Under the pieces are notes generated by a model that was not told the DNA's origin, did not search any database, and saw only the letters and a list, made by a program, of their open reading frames with translations. Position numbers and translations under genes: made by a program. A stretch of 46,036 bases of DNA, from contig NZ_MTIC01000032.1 of assembly GCF_001999765.1 (NCBI RefSeq), positions 1-46,036 of the forward strand, written 5' to 3'. Origin of the DNA: Sinomonas mesophila (GTDB lineage Bacteria; Actinomycetota; Actinomycetes; Actinomycetales; Micrococcaceae). This document shows positions 34,632 through 43,030 of this stretch, piece after piece (the stretch's first letter is position 1; every line of letters starts with the position of its first letter).

Positions 34632-34651
34632 CCCCACCAGATTGCACTTGA
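34632..34651 (-). repeat. IS30 right inverted repeat
   Basis: Right end of the element, complement of 33348-33367 with two mismatches; begins right after the transposase stop. Confidence 0.82.
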
Positions 34652-34665
34652 CAGACAGAATCCGC

Positions 34666-34683
34666 CGTCGAGATATGTACCCG
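34666..34683 (+). repeat. 18-bp direct repeat, right of IS
   Basis: Second copy of CGTCGAGATATGTACCCG, 15 bp outside the right terminal repeat. Confidence 0.8.
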
Positions 34684-34695
34684 AGAGGGAAGGGG

Positions 34696-35529
34696 TCAGA
34701 TGGTGCCGTATTTGGCTCTGGCCATCGAGTAGATGCCGAAGCAGGCCAGGCCCAGAGCCACCGCACCGAGGAGCCACGCCCCGTAGGGTTGGGCCGCGAG
34801 GCCGCGAAGGGCGCCGTCGAGCCCCGTCGACTCGGACGGGTCATGCCGGGCCGTTGCCACGGCGACCAGGATCCCCACGATCGCGAGGGCGACGCCCTTG
34901 GCCGCGTAGCCGAACACGCCCACGGCGGCCACGGGCCTGCGGGCCCGGCCGTGGGCATGCACCTCTTGCCCGAGGAACTCCCGCGTCACGCCGCGCCACA
35001 CGTAGTACACGCCCGCGCCCACGAGGACGGTGCCGATCGCGAAGAGCACGAGCTGCCCGCCCGGTGCCGCGAGGATCGTCGCGGTGATCTCCTGCGCCTT
35101 CTCGCGCGAGTCGGGCCCCGCGCCGAGCGCGTAGGAGAGGAAGAGGCCGCCGACGGCGAGGAACAGCGTCGCCTTCCCCGCGGACATGAGCACGTCCCAC
35201 GTCCCGCTCGAGGGACGGCGCGCATCGAGGATGGCCTCGCTGACCCACCACAGCGCGAGCGCCGCGCAGCACACGGCCCCAGCCCACAGGACGAGGAGCC
35301 CGCCCGGCGCCGACGCGATCGCGCCCACGGCGCCGCTCTGGTCAGCGTGCTGGGCGCCGCCCAGCGCCGCCCGGCCGCCCAGGGCCACGCGGAGTGCGAG
35401 GTAGGCCACGATCAGGTGGAGCAGCCCCACGAACACGAATCCGCCGCGGGCGAGGAACCGGCCTCCGGGCGAGCGGGCCGCACGTACGGTGTCGTCCCCT
35501 GCACGCTCCGCCTGGCCTCCGCCGACCAT
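34696..35529 (-). CDS. DUF1206 membrane protein
   Basis: A 277-aa membrane protein made of three repeats of a two-helix unit (about 30-95, 110-180, 200-270). Each unit carries a small-residue motif of the type RGGFVFVGLLHLIVAYLALR, MSAGKATLFLAVGGLFLSYAL and FGYAAKGVALAIVGILVAVA, the DUF1206 pattern. Function unknown in the family. ATG 35529 has GAGGAGG 8 bases upstream; the open frame continues 5' without conservation. Divergent from purA. Confidence 0.9.
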   Translation of the reverse strand: MVGGGQAERAGDDTVRAARSPGGRFLARGGFVFVGLLHLIVAYLALRVALGGRAALGGAQHADQSGAVGAIASAPGGLLVLWAGAVCCAALALWWVSEAILDARRPSSGTWDVLMSAGKATLFLAVGGLFLSYALGAGPDSREKAQEITATILAAPGGQLVLFAIGTVLVGAGVYYVWRGVTREFLGQEVHAHGRARRPVAAVGVFGYAAKGVALAIVGILVAVATARHDPSESTGLDGALRGLAAQPYGAWLLGAVALGLACFGIYSMARAKYGTI

Positions 35530-35704
35530 CGAGAGCCTCCTCACGCGTCCCTGCGCCCATTTTCGCGGCTCGGCGTGCCGCTTCGGTAGACTTGGGTGGC
35601 AAGAGCCCCGGCCTTTCTTGCAGCGCTGTCGTCGCGGCGAGACCCGGGGCGTTCCCATGTAGGCCGCCGGCCATCCGGCCGCGGCGGAGTCCGGGAGGGA
35701 CCCA

Positions 35705-36991
35705 GTGCCAGCAATCGTGATCGTCGGAGCCCAGTGGGGCGATGAGGGCAAAGGCAAGGCGACAGACCTGCTCGGCGGCCGCGTGGACTATGTGGTCAAG
35801 CCCAACGGCGGCAACAACGCGGGGCACACCGTCGTCGTCGGCGGCCAGAAGTACGAGCTCAAGCTCCTCCCCGCGGGCATCCTGAGCCCCAACGCGGTCC
35901 CGATCATCGGCAACGGCTGCGTCGTGAACCTCGAGGCGCTCTTCGAGGAGATCGACGGGCTCGAGGCCCGCGGGGCCGACACGTCCCGCCTGCGCGTCTC
36001 GGCGAACGCGCACCTCGTCGCGCCGTTCCACCAGACCCTCGACAAGGTCACCGAGCGCTTCCTCGGCAAGCGCGCCATCGGCACGACCGGCCGCGGCATC
36101 GGCCCCGCCTACATGGACAAGGTCGCGCGCCTCGGCATCCGCGTCCAGGACGTCTTCGACGAGTCGATCCTGCGCCAGAAGGTGGAGGGCTCGCTGCGCC
36201 AGAAGAACGAGCTCCTCGTCAAGGTGTACAACCGCCGCGCGGTCATCGAGGAGGAGATCGTCCAGTACTTCCTCTCGTTCGCCGAGCGGCTCCGCCCGCT
36301 CGTCATCGACTCGACGTACGTGCTCAACCAGGCCCTCGACGAGGGCAAGGTCGTGCTCATGGAGGGCGGCCAGGCCACCTTCCTCGACGTCGACCACGGC
36401 ACGTACCCGTTCGTGACGTCGTCGAACCCGACGGCGGGCGGCGCCTCGGTGGGCTCGGGCATCGGCCCGACCCGCATCTCGCGCTCGATCGGCATCATCA
36501 AGGCCTACACGACCCGCGTCGGCGCCGGCCCCTTCCCGACCGAGCTCTTCGACGAGATGGGCGAATACCTGCAGAAGACCGGCGGCGAGTTCGGCGTCAA
36601 CACGGGCCGCCCGCGCCGCTGCGGCTGGTACGACGCCGTGCTGGCGCGCCACGCCTCGCGCGTGAACGGCTTCACGGACTACTTCGTGACCAAGCTCGAC
36701 GTCCTCACGGGCATCGAGCGGATCCCCGTGTGCGTCGCGTACGACGTCGACGGCGTCCGGCACGACGAGATGCCCATGACCCAGACCGAGTTCCACCACG
36801 CGAAGCCGATCTTCGAGTACTTCGACGGCTGGACCGAGGACATCTCTGGGGCGAAGAGCCTCGACGACCTGCCGGCGAACGCGCGGCACTACGTCGAGAG
36901 CCTCGAGAAGCTCTCCGGGACGCGCTTCTCGGCGATCGGTGTGGGCCCCGACCGGGACCAGACGATCGTGGTCCGCGACCTCATCGACTAG
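35705..36991 (+). CDS. purA: Adenylosuccinate synthetase
   Basis: First committed step from IMP to AMP: joins aspartate to IMP using GTP. Length 428 aa is standard. [10 protein letters not shown] (9-18) is the phosphate loop with the catalytic Asp13, NNAGHTVV holds His41, and [35 protein letters not shown] and [11 protein letters not shown] are the IMP and GTP sites. Start is GTG 35705 with GGGAGGG upstream. A TAGACT box at 35587-35592 could be the -10, giving a leader of about 100 bases with a GC hairpin (GGCCG...CGGCC) before the start. Confidence 0.97.
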   Translation: MPAIVIVGAQWGDEGKGKATDLLGGRVDYVVKPNGGNNAGHTVVVGGQKYELKLLPAGILSPNAVPIIGNGCVVNLEALFEEIDGLEARGADTSRLRVSANAHLVAPFHQTLDKVTERFLGKRAIGTTGRGIGPAYMDKVARLGIRVQDVFDESILRQKVEGSLRQKNELLVKVYNRRAVIEEEIVQYFLSFAERLRPLVIDSTYVLNQALDEGKVVLMEGGQATFLDVDHGTYPFVTSSNPTAGGASVGSGIGPTRISRSIGIIKAYTTRVGAGPFPTELFDEMGEYLQKTGGEFGVNTGRPRRCGWYDAVLARHASRVNGFTDYFVTKLDVLTGIERIPVCVAYDVDGVRHDEMPMTQTEFHHAKPIFEYFDGWTEDISGAKSLDDLPANARHYVESLEKLSGTRFSAIGVGPDRDQTIVVRDLID

Positions 36992-37076
36992 CCGAATCGC
37001 TGGCCCGAATCGCCGGCCCGAAAAAAATCTTGGGACCGCGTAACCCTGGGCCGTCCCCGGACGATTACCAGAGTGC

Positions 37077-37120
37077 AAGCCGGGCTGGAATCTGTCCCCC
37101 ATCATGTTCCAGCCCGGCTT
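37077..37120 (+). terminator. Strong terminator hairpin after purA
   Basis: AAGCCGGGCTGGAA (37077-37090) and its exact complement (37107-37120) form a perfect 14-bp stem with a 16-base loop. It lies 86 bases after the purA stop and insulates it from the sigma-factor gene. Only a weak pyrimidine tail (CTCTC) follows. Confidence 0.8.
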
Positions 37121-37198
37121 CTCTCATATGCTGTGATGAGCACACTGTGACTGCGGCAGGTCAGAAACGCCGGTGGCCTCGCCGAGAGCAGCAGGACC

Positions 37199-37759
37199 AT
37201 GGGGGAAACCGTGGAAGAACTGAGTGAATCAGACCTCGGGCCCGGCGCCCGGACGCAGCATGAGCTGTTCACCCTCGTGTACCGTGCCCTCGCCCCGGCG
37301 GTGCTCGGATACTTCAAGGGGCGCGGGGTCGACGACCCCGAGGCGCTCGCCCAGGACGTCTTCCTGAGCGTGCTGCCCCGCCTCGACGGAGTCACGGGGG
37401 GAATCGCCGGGCTGCGCACCTTCGTATTCTCCGTCGCGCATGCGCGCGCCGTTGACTACTACCGGCGCACCGAGCGCAGGCCGCGGACCGTGGACTACGA
37501 CCCGGAGGAGGACGACCGCAGGGTCTCCTCGGCCGAGCACGAGGCCCTCGTCGCCGCGGGGCAGACGGACGCCGAGCTGCTGATCGGCCGGCTCAGGGGC
37601 GATCAGCGGGAAGTGATCATGCTCCGCATTGTCGCGGAGCTGAGCATCGAAGAGGTGGCTGACGTGCTCGGGAAGAGTCCCGGCGCGGTCAAGCAGCTGC
37701 AGCGCAGGGCCCTCAAGGCCCTCCGTGATCATGTGTCGGAGGAGGAATGGGTTCGATGA
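37199..37759 (+). CDS. ECF-type RNA polymerase sigma factor
   Basis: A 186-aa sigma-70 family protein. Region 2 lies at about 20-95 (LVYRALAPAVLGYFKGRG..DPEALAQDVF, then TFVFSVAHARAVDYYRR) and region 4 at about 130-182 (LRGDQREVIMLRIVAELSIEEVADVLGKSPGAVKQLQRRALKALRDH). ATG 37199 is followed by GTG 37211, which has GGGGGA better placed and may be the real start. Its stop overlaps the next gene's ATG by four bases, so a membrane protein is co-translated, as expected for a sigma factor with a membrane regulator. Confidence 0.92.
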   Translation: MGETVEELSESDLGPGARTQHELFTLVYRALAPAVLGYFKGRGVDDPEALAQDVFLSVLPRLDGVTGGIAGLRTFVFSVAHARAVDYYRRTERRPRTVDYDPEEDDRRVSSAEHEALVAAGQTDAELLIGRLRGDQREVIMLRIVAELSIEEVADVLGKSPGAVKQLQRRALKALRDHVSEEEWVR

Positions 37760-38631
37760 GCGCTCAGCAGCCCCAGGGCGTCGTTGGCGAGGTTCTCGCG
37801 GAGGCGGGCCTCGCGCACGACGACGCGCTCGCCCGCGCGCTCGAGGGAATCCGCGCGCTGCGCCCGGCAACGGCGCCCGCGCCCACCGGGGAGCTCGCCG
37901 CTCTGCTCGCCGACGCGTCGACGACCGTGCCCGCCATCCCGCACGCCCGGCCCGCCGCCGTCGTCCAGCCGATGCGCCCCCGCACCGTCAAGCGCCACCG
38001 CGGCGCAATGATCAGCGCGGTGGTCGTGGCCGCCATGGGGCTCGGCGCCACCGGCGTCGCCGCCCTGGGCGGGGACCCGTTCGGCTGGATCGTTCCCGAC
38101 GCCCCGGCCGTCGTGGCCGAGCCTCCCGCCGCCCAAGCCGAGGGCACGCCGTCGCCCGCCGTCGAGCCCCTCGGTGGCGCCGCCGACGGGGCAGCGGACG
38201 ACGCCGTCGCCCCGCCGTGGCTGCCCGGCGTCTCCGCGACGGGCGGGGCGAAGCGGGCGCAGCCCACGAAGGCCTCGTCCGGCAAGGCGGAGCAGCAGGG
38301 CATCCTCGGCGGAGCGGCGGCCTTGGGACGCGGGCACGCGGAGGATGCCGCGGCCGACCCGCGCGCCGCGGCGCCGGACACGGTCTCCGGCGCGCCGGAC
38401 GGCGGCAGGGCCCCGGAGCCGACGACCCCCGACACGTTCGCAGGAGCCGCGGACGCAGCCCCGGAGGACGGCTCGGGTGCTGGCGACCCCGGGGAGACGG
38501 ACGCCGACGCCGCATCCGGGCAGGGCGGGGCCGCGGCCGAGGATTCCATCACGGAGCTGCGCGAGCTGGCCCGTGTCTCGCGCGGCGAGGTCCCGGGCGC
38601 GCGGGCCGAGGGCAAGGGCTCAGGCCGCTAG
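37756..38631 (+). CDS. Single-pass membrane protein, probable sigma-factor partner
   Basis: A 291-aa protein with a cytoplasmic N-terminus of about 80 residues, one membrane helix (about 85-108; AMISAVVVAAMGLGATGVAALGG) and a long, disordered Ala/Gly/Pro/Asp-rich extracytoplasmic part. By position it is the anti-sigma candidate for the ECF factor, but no zinc anti-sigma motif (HxxxCxxC) is present. ATG 37756 was chosen: GGAGGA lies 9 bases upstream and it makes the ATGA overlap; ATG 37747 is too close to the ribosome site. Confidence 0.78.
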   Translation: MSAQQPQGVVGEVLAEAGLAHDDALARALEGIRALRPATAPAPTGELAALLADASTTVPAIPHARPAAVVQPMRPRTVKRHRGAMISAVVVAAMGLGATGVAALGGDPFGWIVPDAPAVVAEPPAAQAEGTPSPAVEPLGGAADGAADDAVAPPWLPGVSATGGAKRAQPTKASSGKAEQQGILGGAAALGRGHAEDAAADPRAAAPDTVSGAPDGGRAPEPTTPDTFAGAADAAPEDGSGAGDPGETDADAASGQGGAAAEDSITELRELARVSRGEVPGARAEGKGSGR

Positions 38632-38683
38632 ACACCGTGCCCCCGGTGCCGTCGGGCACGTCGGGCGCCCCGCACGCCCGGCG

Positions 38684-38689
38684 TAGAGT
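38684..38689 (+). promoter_or_regulatory. -10 box of a probable leaderless transcript
   Basis: TAGAGT ends exactly six bases before ATG 38696, and no ribosome site is seen upstream of that ATG. The mRNA would start at the start codon. Confidence 0.5.
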
Positions 38690-38695
38690 GGCCCC

Positions 38696-39130
38696 ATGGC
38701 GCACGTCAACGACCCCGAACTCATCGAGAACCTCATCTCGACGCCCGGCACGTGGGCCGTCGTCGGGCTGAGCCGGAATGAGTGGCGGGCGGCGTACGGC
38801 GTCGCCGAGTTCCTCCGCGACCGGCTTGGCCACCGCATCATCCCGGTCAATCTCCGCGCTGAGGACGTCCACGGCGAGACCGGCTACGCGCGGCTCGCGG
38901 ACATCCCCGCCGAGCTGCACCCCATCGACGTCGTCGACTGCTTCGTCAACTCCCAGCACGTCGGCGCCGTCGTGGACCAGGCGATCGAGGTCGGGGCGAA
39001 GGCCGTGTGGCTGCAGCTCGGCGTCATCGACGAGGCGGCCGCCGAGCGGGCCAAGGCGGCCGGGCTCGACGTCGTCATGGATGCCTGCCCGCAGCGCGAG
39101 ATCCGCACCACCAGCACGACGGGCGCCTGA
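38696..39130 (+). CDS. CoA-binding domain protein (YccU-like)
   Basis: A 144-aa Rossmann-fold protein of the CoA-binding_2 family. WAVVGLSRNEWRAAYGVAEFLRDRLGHRIIPVN is the nucleotide/CoA loop; DVVDCFVNSQHVGAVVDQAIEVGAKAVWLQLGVID and DVVMDACPQRE are family hallmarks, with the terminal Cys in its usual place. The exact role is unknown. Its stop overlaps the ATG of the next gene by one base. Confidence 0.9.
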   Translation: MAHVNDPELIENLISTPGTWAVVGLSRNEWRAAYGVAEFLRDRLGHRIIPVNLRAEDVHGETGYARLADIPAELHPIDVVDCFVNSQHVGAVVDQAIEVGAKAVWLQLGVIDEAAAERAKAAGLDVVMDACPQREIRTTSTTGA

Positions 39131-39525
39131 TGGACGCCGCCGGCCTGCGCTCCCTGTGCCTCGGCTTCCCCGGGGCCTACGAGGACTTCCCGTTCGGTCC
39201 CGACGCCTCGGTGTTCAAAGTCCGCGCGCCCGCCGGCGGCGCGGAGCGGCCCGGCAAGATGTTCGCCCTCTCGGTGCTCGACGCCGTTCCCCTCACCGTC
39301 GCGCTCAAGGGCGAGCCCGCGCTCATCGTGCAGCTGCGCGCCGCACACCCCGAGATCACCGGCGCGTACCACATGAACAAGAAGCACTGGAGCGACGTGC
39401 GGCTCGACGGCGAGCTGACGGACGGCGACGTGCGGGACCTCGTCGAGGACTCCTACGACCTCGTCGTCGCGTCCCTGCCGAGGGCCCAGCGCGAGGCGCT
39501 CGGCTGGAGCCGTCTCGCGCGGTGA
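39130..39525 (+). CDS. MmcQ/YjbR-family protein
   Basis: A 131-aa protein with the CyaY-like fold, probably DNA-binding. FPGAYEDFPFGPDASVFKV, KMFALSVLD, LKGEPALIVQLRAAHPEITGAYHMNKKHWSDVRL and EDSYDLVVASLPRAQREAL cover the whole family pattern. Co-translated with the CoA-binding protein (TGATG overlap); no functional link between the two is known. Confidence 0.9.
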   Translation: MDAAGLRSLCLGFPGAYEDFPFGPDASVFKVRAPAGGAERPGKMFALSVLDAVPLTVALKGEPALIVQLRAAHPEITGAYHMNKKHWSDVRLDGELTDGDVRDLVEDSYDLVVASLPRAQREALGWSRLAR

Positions 39526-39620
39526 GCCGAGGCCTCGGTGCCTTGCTAGATTGGCCTCGTCCCACCGAACGTCCCCGTCAGTCCGCGCCTGTCCGCGGCC
39601 GTCCGCCCCGAGGAGGCCCG

Positions 39621-40241
39621 TTGCTGGACCAGTCCGCCCTCGACTCCCTCTGGGACTTCGAGCATCCCGCGGCCTCGGAGGCCGCGTTCCGCGCGGCCCT
39701 CGACGACCCGGCCTACGACGCCGCCGAGCGCGCCGAACTCGCGACCCAGCTCGGCCGCGCGATCGGGCTCCAGGGCCGGATCGAGGAGGCGGACGCGCTC
39801 CTGGACAGCATCGACGCCACGCCGGACCCCACCATCGCCGTCCGGGTGCTCCTCGAGCGCGGCCGGCTCCTGATCTCTGCGGGGCACCGCGAGATGGCCG
39901 TGCCGCTTTTCGAGCAGGCCGCGGAGCTCGGCGAGCACCTCGGCGAGGAGTTCCTCGCCGCCGACGCGTTCCACATGCTCGCCCTCGCCGACGAGGCCCA
40001 CGCCGAGTCCTGGACCCGCTCCGGGGTCGAATACGCCGCCGGCGCGCACAGCGTCCGGGCCCGGCGCTGGTGCGCAGAACTCCACGGGAACCTCGGCCAG
40101 CGACTCGCCGCGGCGGGGGAGCACCACCAGGCCCTCGTCGAGTTCCAGCTCGCTGAGCAGTACGCCGAGCGCTACGGCACGCCCGCCCAGCAGGCCTGGG
40201 CCCGCGAGGGCATCGAGGCCGCCCGCGCCGCCGGCGGCTGA
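39621..40241 (+). CDS. TPR-like protein starting at TTG
   Basis: A 206-aa alpha-helical protein resembling tetratricopeptide repeats: helical pairs such as AERAELATQLGRAIGLQGRIEEAD, VLLERGRLLISAGHREMAVPLFEQAAELG, ELHGNLGQRLAAAGEHHQALVEFQLAEQYAERYG. Probably a protein-binding scaffold. TTG 39621 is the only plausible start, with AGGAGG four bases upstream. A TAGATT box at about 39546-39551 could be its -10. No partner can be named. Confidence 0.85.
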   Translation: MLDQSALDSLWDFEHPAASEAAFRAALDDPAYDAAERAELATQLGRAIGLQGRIEEADALLDSIDATPDPTIAVRVLLERGRLLISAGHREMAVPLFEQAAELGEHLGEEFLAADAFHMLALADEAHAESWTRSGVEYAAGAHSVRARRWCAELHGNLGQRLAAAGEHHQALVEFQLAEQYAERYGTPAQQAWAREGIEAARAAGG

Positions 40242-40254
40242 GCCGGGCAGACCA

Positions 40255-40317
40255 CAACGCCGCATCGCAACACGCCGTTGTGCGGGCTTGATACCAGCGT
40301 GTCGCGATGCAGCGTTG
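40255..40317. terminator. Bidirectional terminator hairpin
   Basis: Arms 40255-40275 and 40297-40317 match at 19 of 21 positions as an inverted repeat with a 21-base loop. It fills the gap between two convergent genes and can stop transcription from both. Confidence 0.7.
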
Positions 40318-40327
40318 CGAGCGGGCG

Positions 40328-41740
40328 TCAGTCCGCGACGAAGTACATCCGCTTGTTGACGAACTCGTCCATGCCGAGCGGGCCGAGCTCGCGGCCGAAG
40401 CCCGAGCGCTTGACGCCGCCGAAGGGCACCTCCGCGCCCTCGGCGGACGGCAGGTTGACGTTCGCCATGCCGACCTCGAGGCGCTGGGCGACCCGCTCGG
40501 CCCTGGCCGTGTCGGTTGAGAAGACGCAACCGCCGAGGCCGTACGGGGTGTCGTTGGCGAGGCGCAGCGCCTCCTCGTCGCTGCCGACCTTGTAGACCAC
40601 GGCGACCGGCCCGAAGAGCTCCTCGTGGTACGCGCGCATCTCCGGGGTCACGCCGGTGAGCACGGCGGGGGAGAAGTACGCGGCATCGCCGTCGGCGAGC
40701 TCTCCGCCCGCGTGCAGGGTGGCGCCCTTCTCGACGGCGTCCTGGACCTGGGCGGCGATGCCCTCGGCGGCCGCCCGGGAGGACAGTGGAGCGAAGGTGT
40801 TCTCGGCGTCGTCGGCCGGGTTGCCCGGCGTGAGCGCGGCCGCGCGGGCCGTGAGCTGCGCGACGAAGTCGTCGAAGACGTCCTCCATGACGATCATGCG
40901 CTTGTTGGAGTTGCACGCCTGGCCGGTGTTCTCCATGCGCGTGTCCCACGCGGTGTCGGCGAGGGCCTTCGGGTCAGCGGCGTCGAGGACCACGAAGGGG
41001 TCCGATCCGCCGAGCTCGAGGACGGCCTTCTTGAGGTTCTTGCCGGCGAGCTCGCCGATGATCGCGCCGGCGCGCTCGGAGCCGGTGAGGGAGACGCCCT
41101 GGAGGCGCGGGTCGGCGATGATATCGGCGATCTGCGCGTGCGAGGCGAAGACGTTGACGTACGCGCCCTGGGGCAGGCCCGCGTCGTCCATGATCCGCTG
41201 GATCGCAAGGGCAGACTTCGGGCACGACTCGGCGTGCTTGAGGAGGATCGTGTTGCCGAGCATGAGGTTCGGCGCGGCGAACCTCGCCACCTGGTAGTAC
41301 GGGTAGTTCCACGGCATGATGCCCAGGAGCGGGCCGATGGGGAGCTTCTGGACGAACGCCCGCCCTCCGGCGAAGGTCTTGATCTCCTGGTCCGCGGCGA
41401 GGGCCGGACCCTCCGTGGCGAAGTAGGCGAAGATGTCGGTGCAGAACGCCGCCTCGTCCTTGGCCTGGCCGAGCGGCTTGCCCATCTCCTCGGTGATGAT
41501 CGCCGCGAGTTCGTCGGCGCGCTCGGTGAAGAGCTCCCCGATGCGTGCGACGACCTTGGCTCGCGTCTCGATCGGCGTCTCGCGCCACGACTCGAAGGCG
41601 GCCTGGGCGGCGGCGAGCGCGGACTCGATCTCGGCGTCGGTCGCGGTGGGGAAGGTCTCGACAATCTCGCCGGTCGCGGGGTTGAGGACGCGGTAGCCGG
41701 GCTCGTCGCGAGTGCTCGGGTTGCTGGCGGTGGTAGTCAT
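40328..41740 (-). CDS. Aldehyde dehydrogenase, succinate-semialdehyde type
   Basis: NAD(P)-dependent aldehyde dehydrogenase of 470 aa. Conserved sites: GIMPWNYPYYQ (N145), LLKHA (K168), LELGGSDPFVVL (general base E242), NTGQACNSNKR (nucleophile C276) and EELFGPVAVVYKV. PWNYPYYQVARFAAPNLMLGN and the CNSNKR form match the YneI/GabD-like succinate-semialdehyde group, so GABA or related breakdown is likely, though other aldehydes are possible. ATG 41740 is chosen; ATG 41755 would add five residues. Runs alone between a terminator and a repeat array. Confidence 0.92.
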   Translation of the reverse strand: MTTTASNPSTRDEPGYRVLNPATGEIVETFPTATDAEIESALAAAQAAFESWRETPIETRAKVVARIGELFTERADELAAIITEEMGKPLGQAKDEAAFCTDIFAYFATEGPALAADQEIKTFAGGRAFVQKLPIGPLLGIMPWNYPYYQVARFAAPNLMLGNTILLKHAESCPKSALAIQRIMDDAGLPQGAYVNVFASHAQIADIIADPRLQGVSLTGSERAGAIIGELAGKNLKKAVLELGGSDPFVVLDAADPKALADTAWDTRMENTGQACNSNKRMIVMEDVFDDFVAQLTARAAALTPGNPADDAENTFAPLSSRAAAEGIAAQVQDAVEKGATLHAGGELADGDAAYFSPAVLTGVTPEMRAYHEELFGPVAVVYKVGSDEEALRLANDTPYGLGGCVFSTDTARAERVAQRLEVGMANVNLPSAEGAEVPFGGVKRSGFGRELGPLGMDEFVNKRMYFVAD

Positions 41741-41833
41741 GACACCATCATCCATCGTTGCGCACGTCACATCACTGTGCTTAAGCACGACGGTGGCGGG
41801 TCGGCTTCTGTGCAAAAGGCAACGGCAAGATCC

Positions 41834-41942
41834 GGGGTCACCTCTCAAGGTTGCGGGGTCACCTCTCAACGTTGCGGGGTCAATGTCAGTTCATTGACCC
41901 TGCATCGCAGGGAGGTGACCCTGCATCGCAGGGAGGTGACCC
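41834..41942. repeat. Palindromic array of 21-bp repeats
   Basis: Two 21-bp units in one direction (41834-41854, 41855-41875), a central hairpin GGGTCAATG (41877-41885)/CATTGACCC (41892-41900) with 6-base loop, then two identical 21-bp units in the other direction (41901-41921, 41922-41942). Left and right units share the core GGGTCACCTC/GAGGTGACCC. The whole forms a 109-bp cruciform just past the ArsR/DUF5937 stop, so it may also terminate that gene. Confidence 0.85.
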
Positions 41943-41946
41943 CGCG

Positions 41947-42936
41947 TCAGGCGCGGGCCAGGAGCTCCTCCCCGACCCGGCCCCGCTGGTAGAACACCTC
42001 GCGGCCCGAGCGCAGGGCCTCTGCGAGCCCCGACTCGGAGAGAACCTTGAGGTGCTCGCTGACCGTCCCGGCGGCGAGGTCGAGCGCACAGGCGAGCTGC
42101 GTCGTCGTCATCGGCACGTCCAGCTGGGCGAGGATCTGCGCGCGCGTGCGGCCGAGCAGGCGCGAGACGGGGGACTCGCGGGTCTCGCGCGTCGCCTCCC
42201 ACAGCCGGCCGACGCCGCGCGGCGCGTAGGTGAGGGTCGGGACGAACGGCGCGATGTTGAGCACGAGCGTACTGGGCCACACGAAGGCGTTGGGCACGAG
42301 GATCAGCCCGCGGCCGGGCTTGGGCAGGTCGGTCGCCTCGCAGTCGCGCATGATCTCGAGGCCCGTCGCGGTGGGCCGCACGCTCGGGTGGAGCGTCTTG
42401 AAAACCTCCTGGATGCCGTGGTGCGCGAGCTCCTCCAGCCGCGAGTCGATGTCCGCGAGCAGCACCGAGCGCAGCCGCGGCCAGTAGGGCTCGACGGCGG
42501 TCGCCCAGTACCAGCGCAGAGCCGCGACGATGCGGGGGACGGCGGCGTCGACGTCGGCGCGCAGCTCCTCGAGGGTTGCGAGCACGTGCCCCGAGGGCTT
42601 GCGCCGCTCGAGGCAGTCGAAGTCCCGCAGCCACAGCTCGCCCGGGACGGCCGCGACCGCGTCGAGCGCCTCCGTGAACGAATCCTGCCGCTCGGGCGTG
42701 GGCGTGAGCGAGTCCGCGATGAAGCCCTGGGGTGCGACGAGGGTCGTGAGGATGCGCAGGTGCTCGCGCGCGAGCGGCTCCCCGCTCGCCGTGATCCGGC
42801 GGCGGGCCTCGGTGATCCACGGCCGGTGCATCGGGGTCCCGGACTGGAGCGCGCGCAGGCTCGTGACCGTCTCCCACAGCGGCGAGGCCTCGAACCGGAC
42901 CCGCGTGAGGTCCTCGCTCGTGAGCGTGATGAACAT
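41947..42936 (-). CDS. ArsR-type regulator with DUF5937 sensor domain
   Basis: A 329-aa regulator. The N-terminal DUF5937 part (1-245) starts MFITLTSEDLTRVRFEASPLWETVTSLRAL, the usual opening of the family. The C-terminal winged helix (about 250-329) runs RAQILAQLDVPMTTTQLACALDLAAGTVSEHLKVLSESGLAEALRSGREVFYQRG. No metal-binding cysteines are seen. Such genes usually control a divergent exporter or small protein; here the divergent neighbour is an unknown 147-aa protein. A -10-like TACGCT ends six bases before the ATG, so the mRNA is probably leaderless. Confidence 0.9.
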   Translation of the reverse strand: MFITLTSEDLTRVRFEASPLWETVTSLRALQSGTPMHRPWITEARRRITASGEPLAREHLRILTTLVAPQGFIADSLTPTPERQDSFTEALDAVAAVPGELWLRDFDCLERRKPSGHVLATLEELRADVDAAVPRIVAALRWYWATAVEPYWPRLRSVLLADIDSRLEELAHHGIQEVFKTLHPSVRPTATGLEIMRDCEATDLPKPGRGLILVPNAFVWPSTLVLNIAPFVPTLTYAPRGVGRLWEATRETRESPVSRLLGRTRAQILAQLDVPMTTTQLACALDLAAGTVSEHLKVLSESGLAEALRSGREVFYQRGRVGEELLARA

Positions 42937-42942
42937 GGATTC

Positions 42943-42948
42943 AGCGTA
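42943..42948 (-). promoter_or_regulatory. -10 box of a probable leaderless transcript
   Basis: TACGCT on the minus strand, exactly six bases before ATG 42936; no ribosome site is present. Confidence 0.45.
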
Positions 42949-43030
42949 GGGACGACGGCGGCCGGCGGCGAGGATTCGGCGCACACCGAATCGTTTCGGG
43001 GGGGCTCTGGGGCGGCGCAGACTCGTGGAC

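Larger units (their letters stand above)
33348..34651 (+). mobile_element. IS30-family insertion sequence
   Basis: About 1.3 kb. Terminal inverted repeats are TCAAGTGCAATCT (33348-33360) and its exact complement (34639-34651); the match continues for seven more bases with two mismatches (33361-33367 / 34632-34638). One full-length transposase gene lies inside. The exact target duplication cannot be read. The element looks intact. Confidence 0.88.

Noticed and set aside
33297-34683. 18-bp direct repeats as target-site duplication of the IS
   Set aside because: They are too long for IS30 and lie 33 and 15 bp outside the terminal repeats; the motif also belongs to the tandem repeat units on the left.
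37032-37056. GGGACC / CGTCC pair before the ECF sigma gene as autoregulatory ECF promoter
   Set aside because: The spacer of 14 bases is shorter than usual for ECF promoters, and the terminator at 37077-37120 lies between this pair and the gene.
41834-41942. CRISPR array
   Set aside because: The units are tandem without spacers and opposed in direction, and no cas gene is present.
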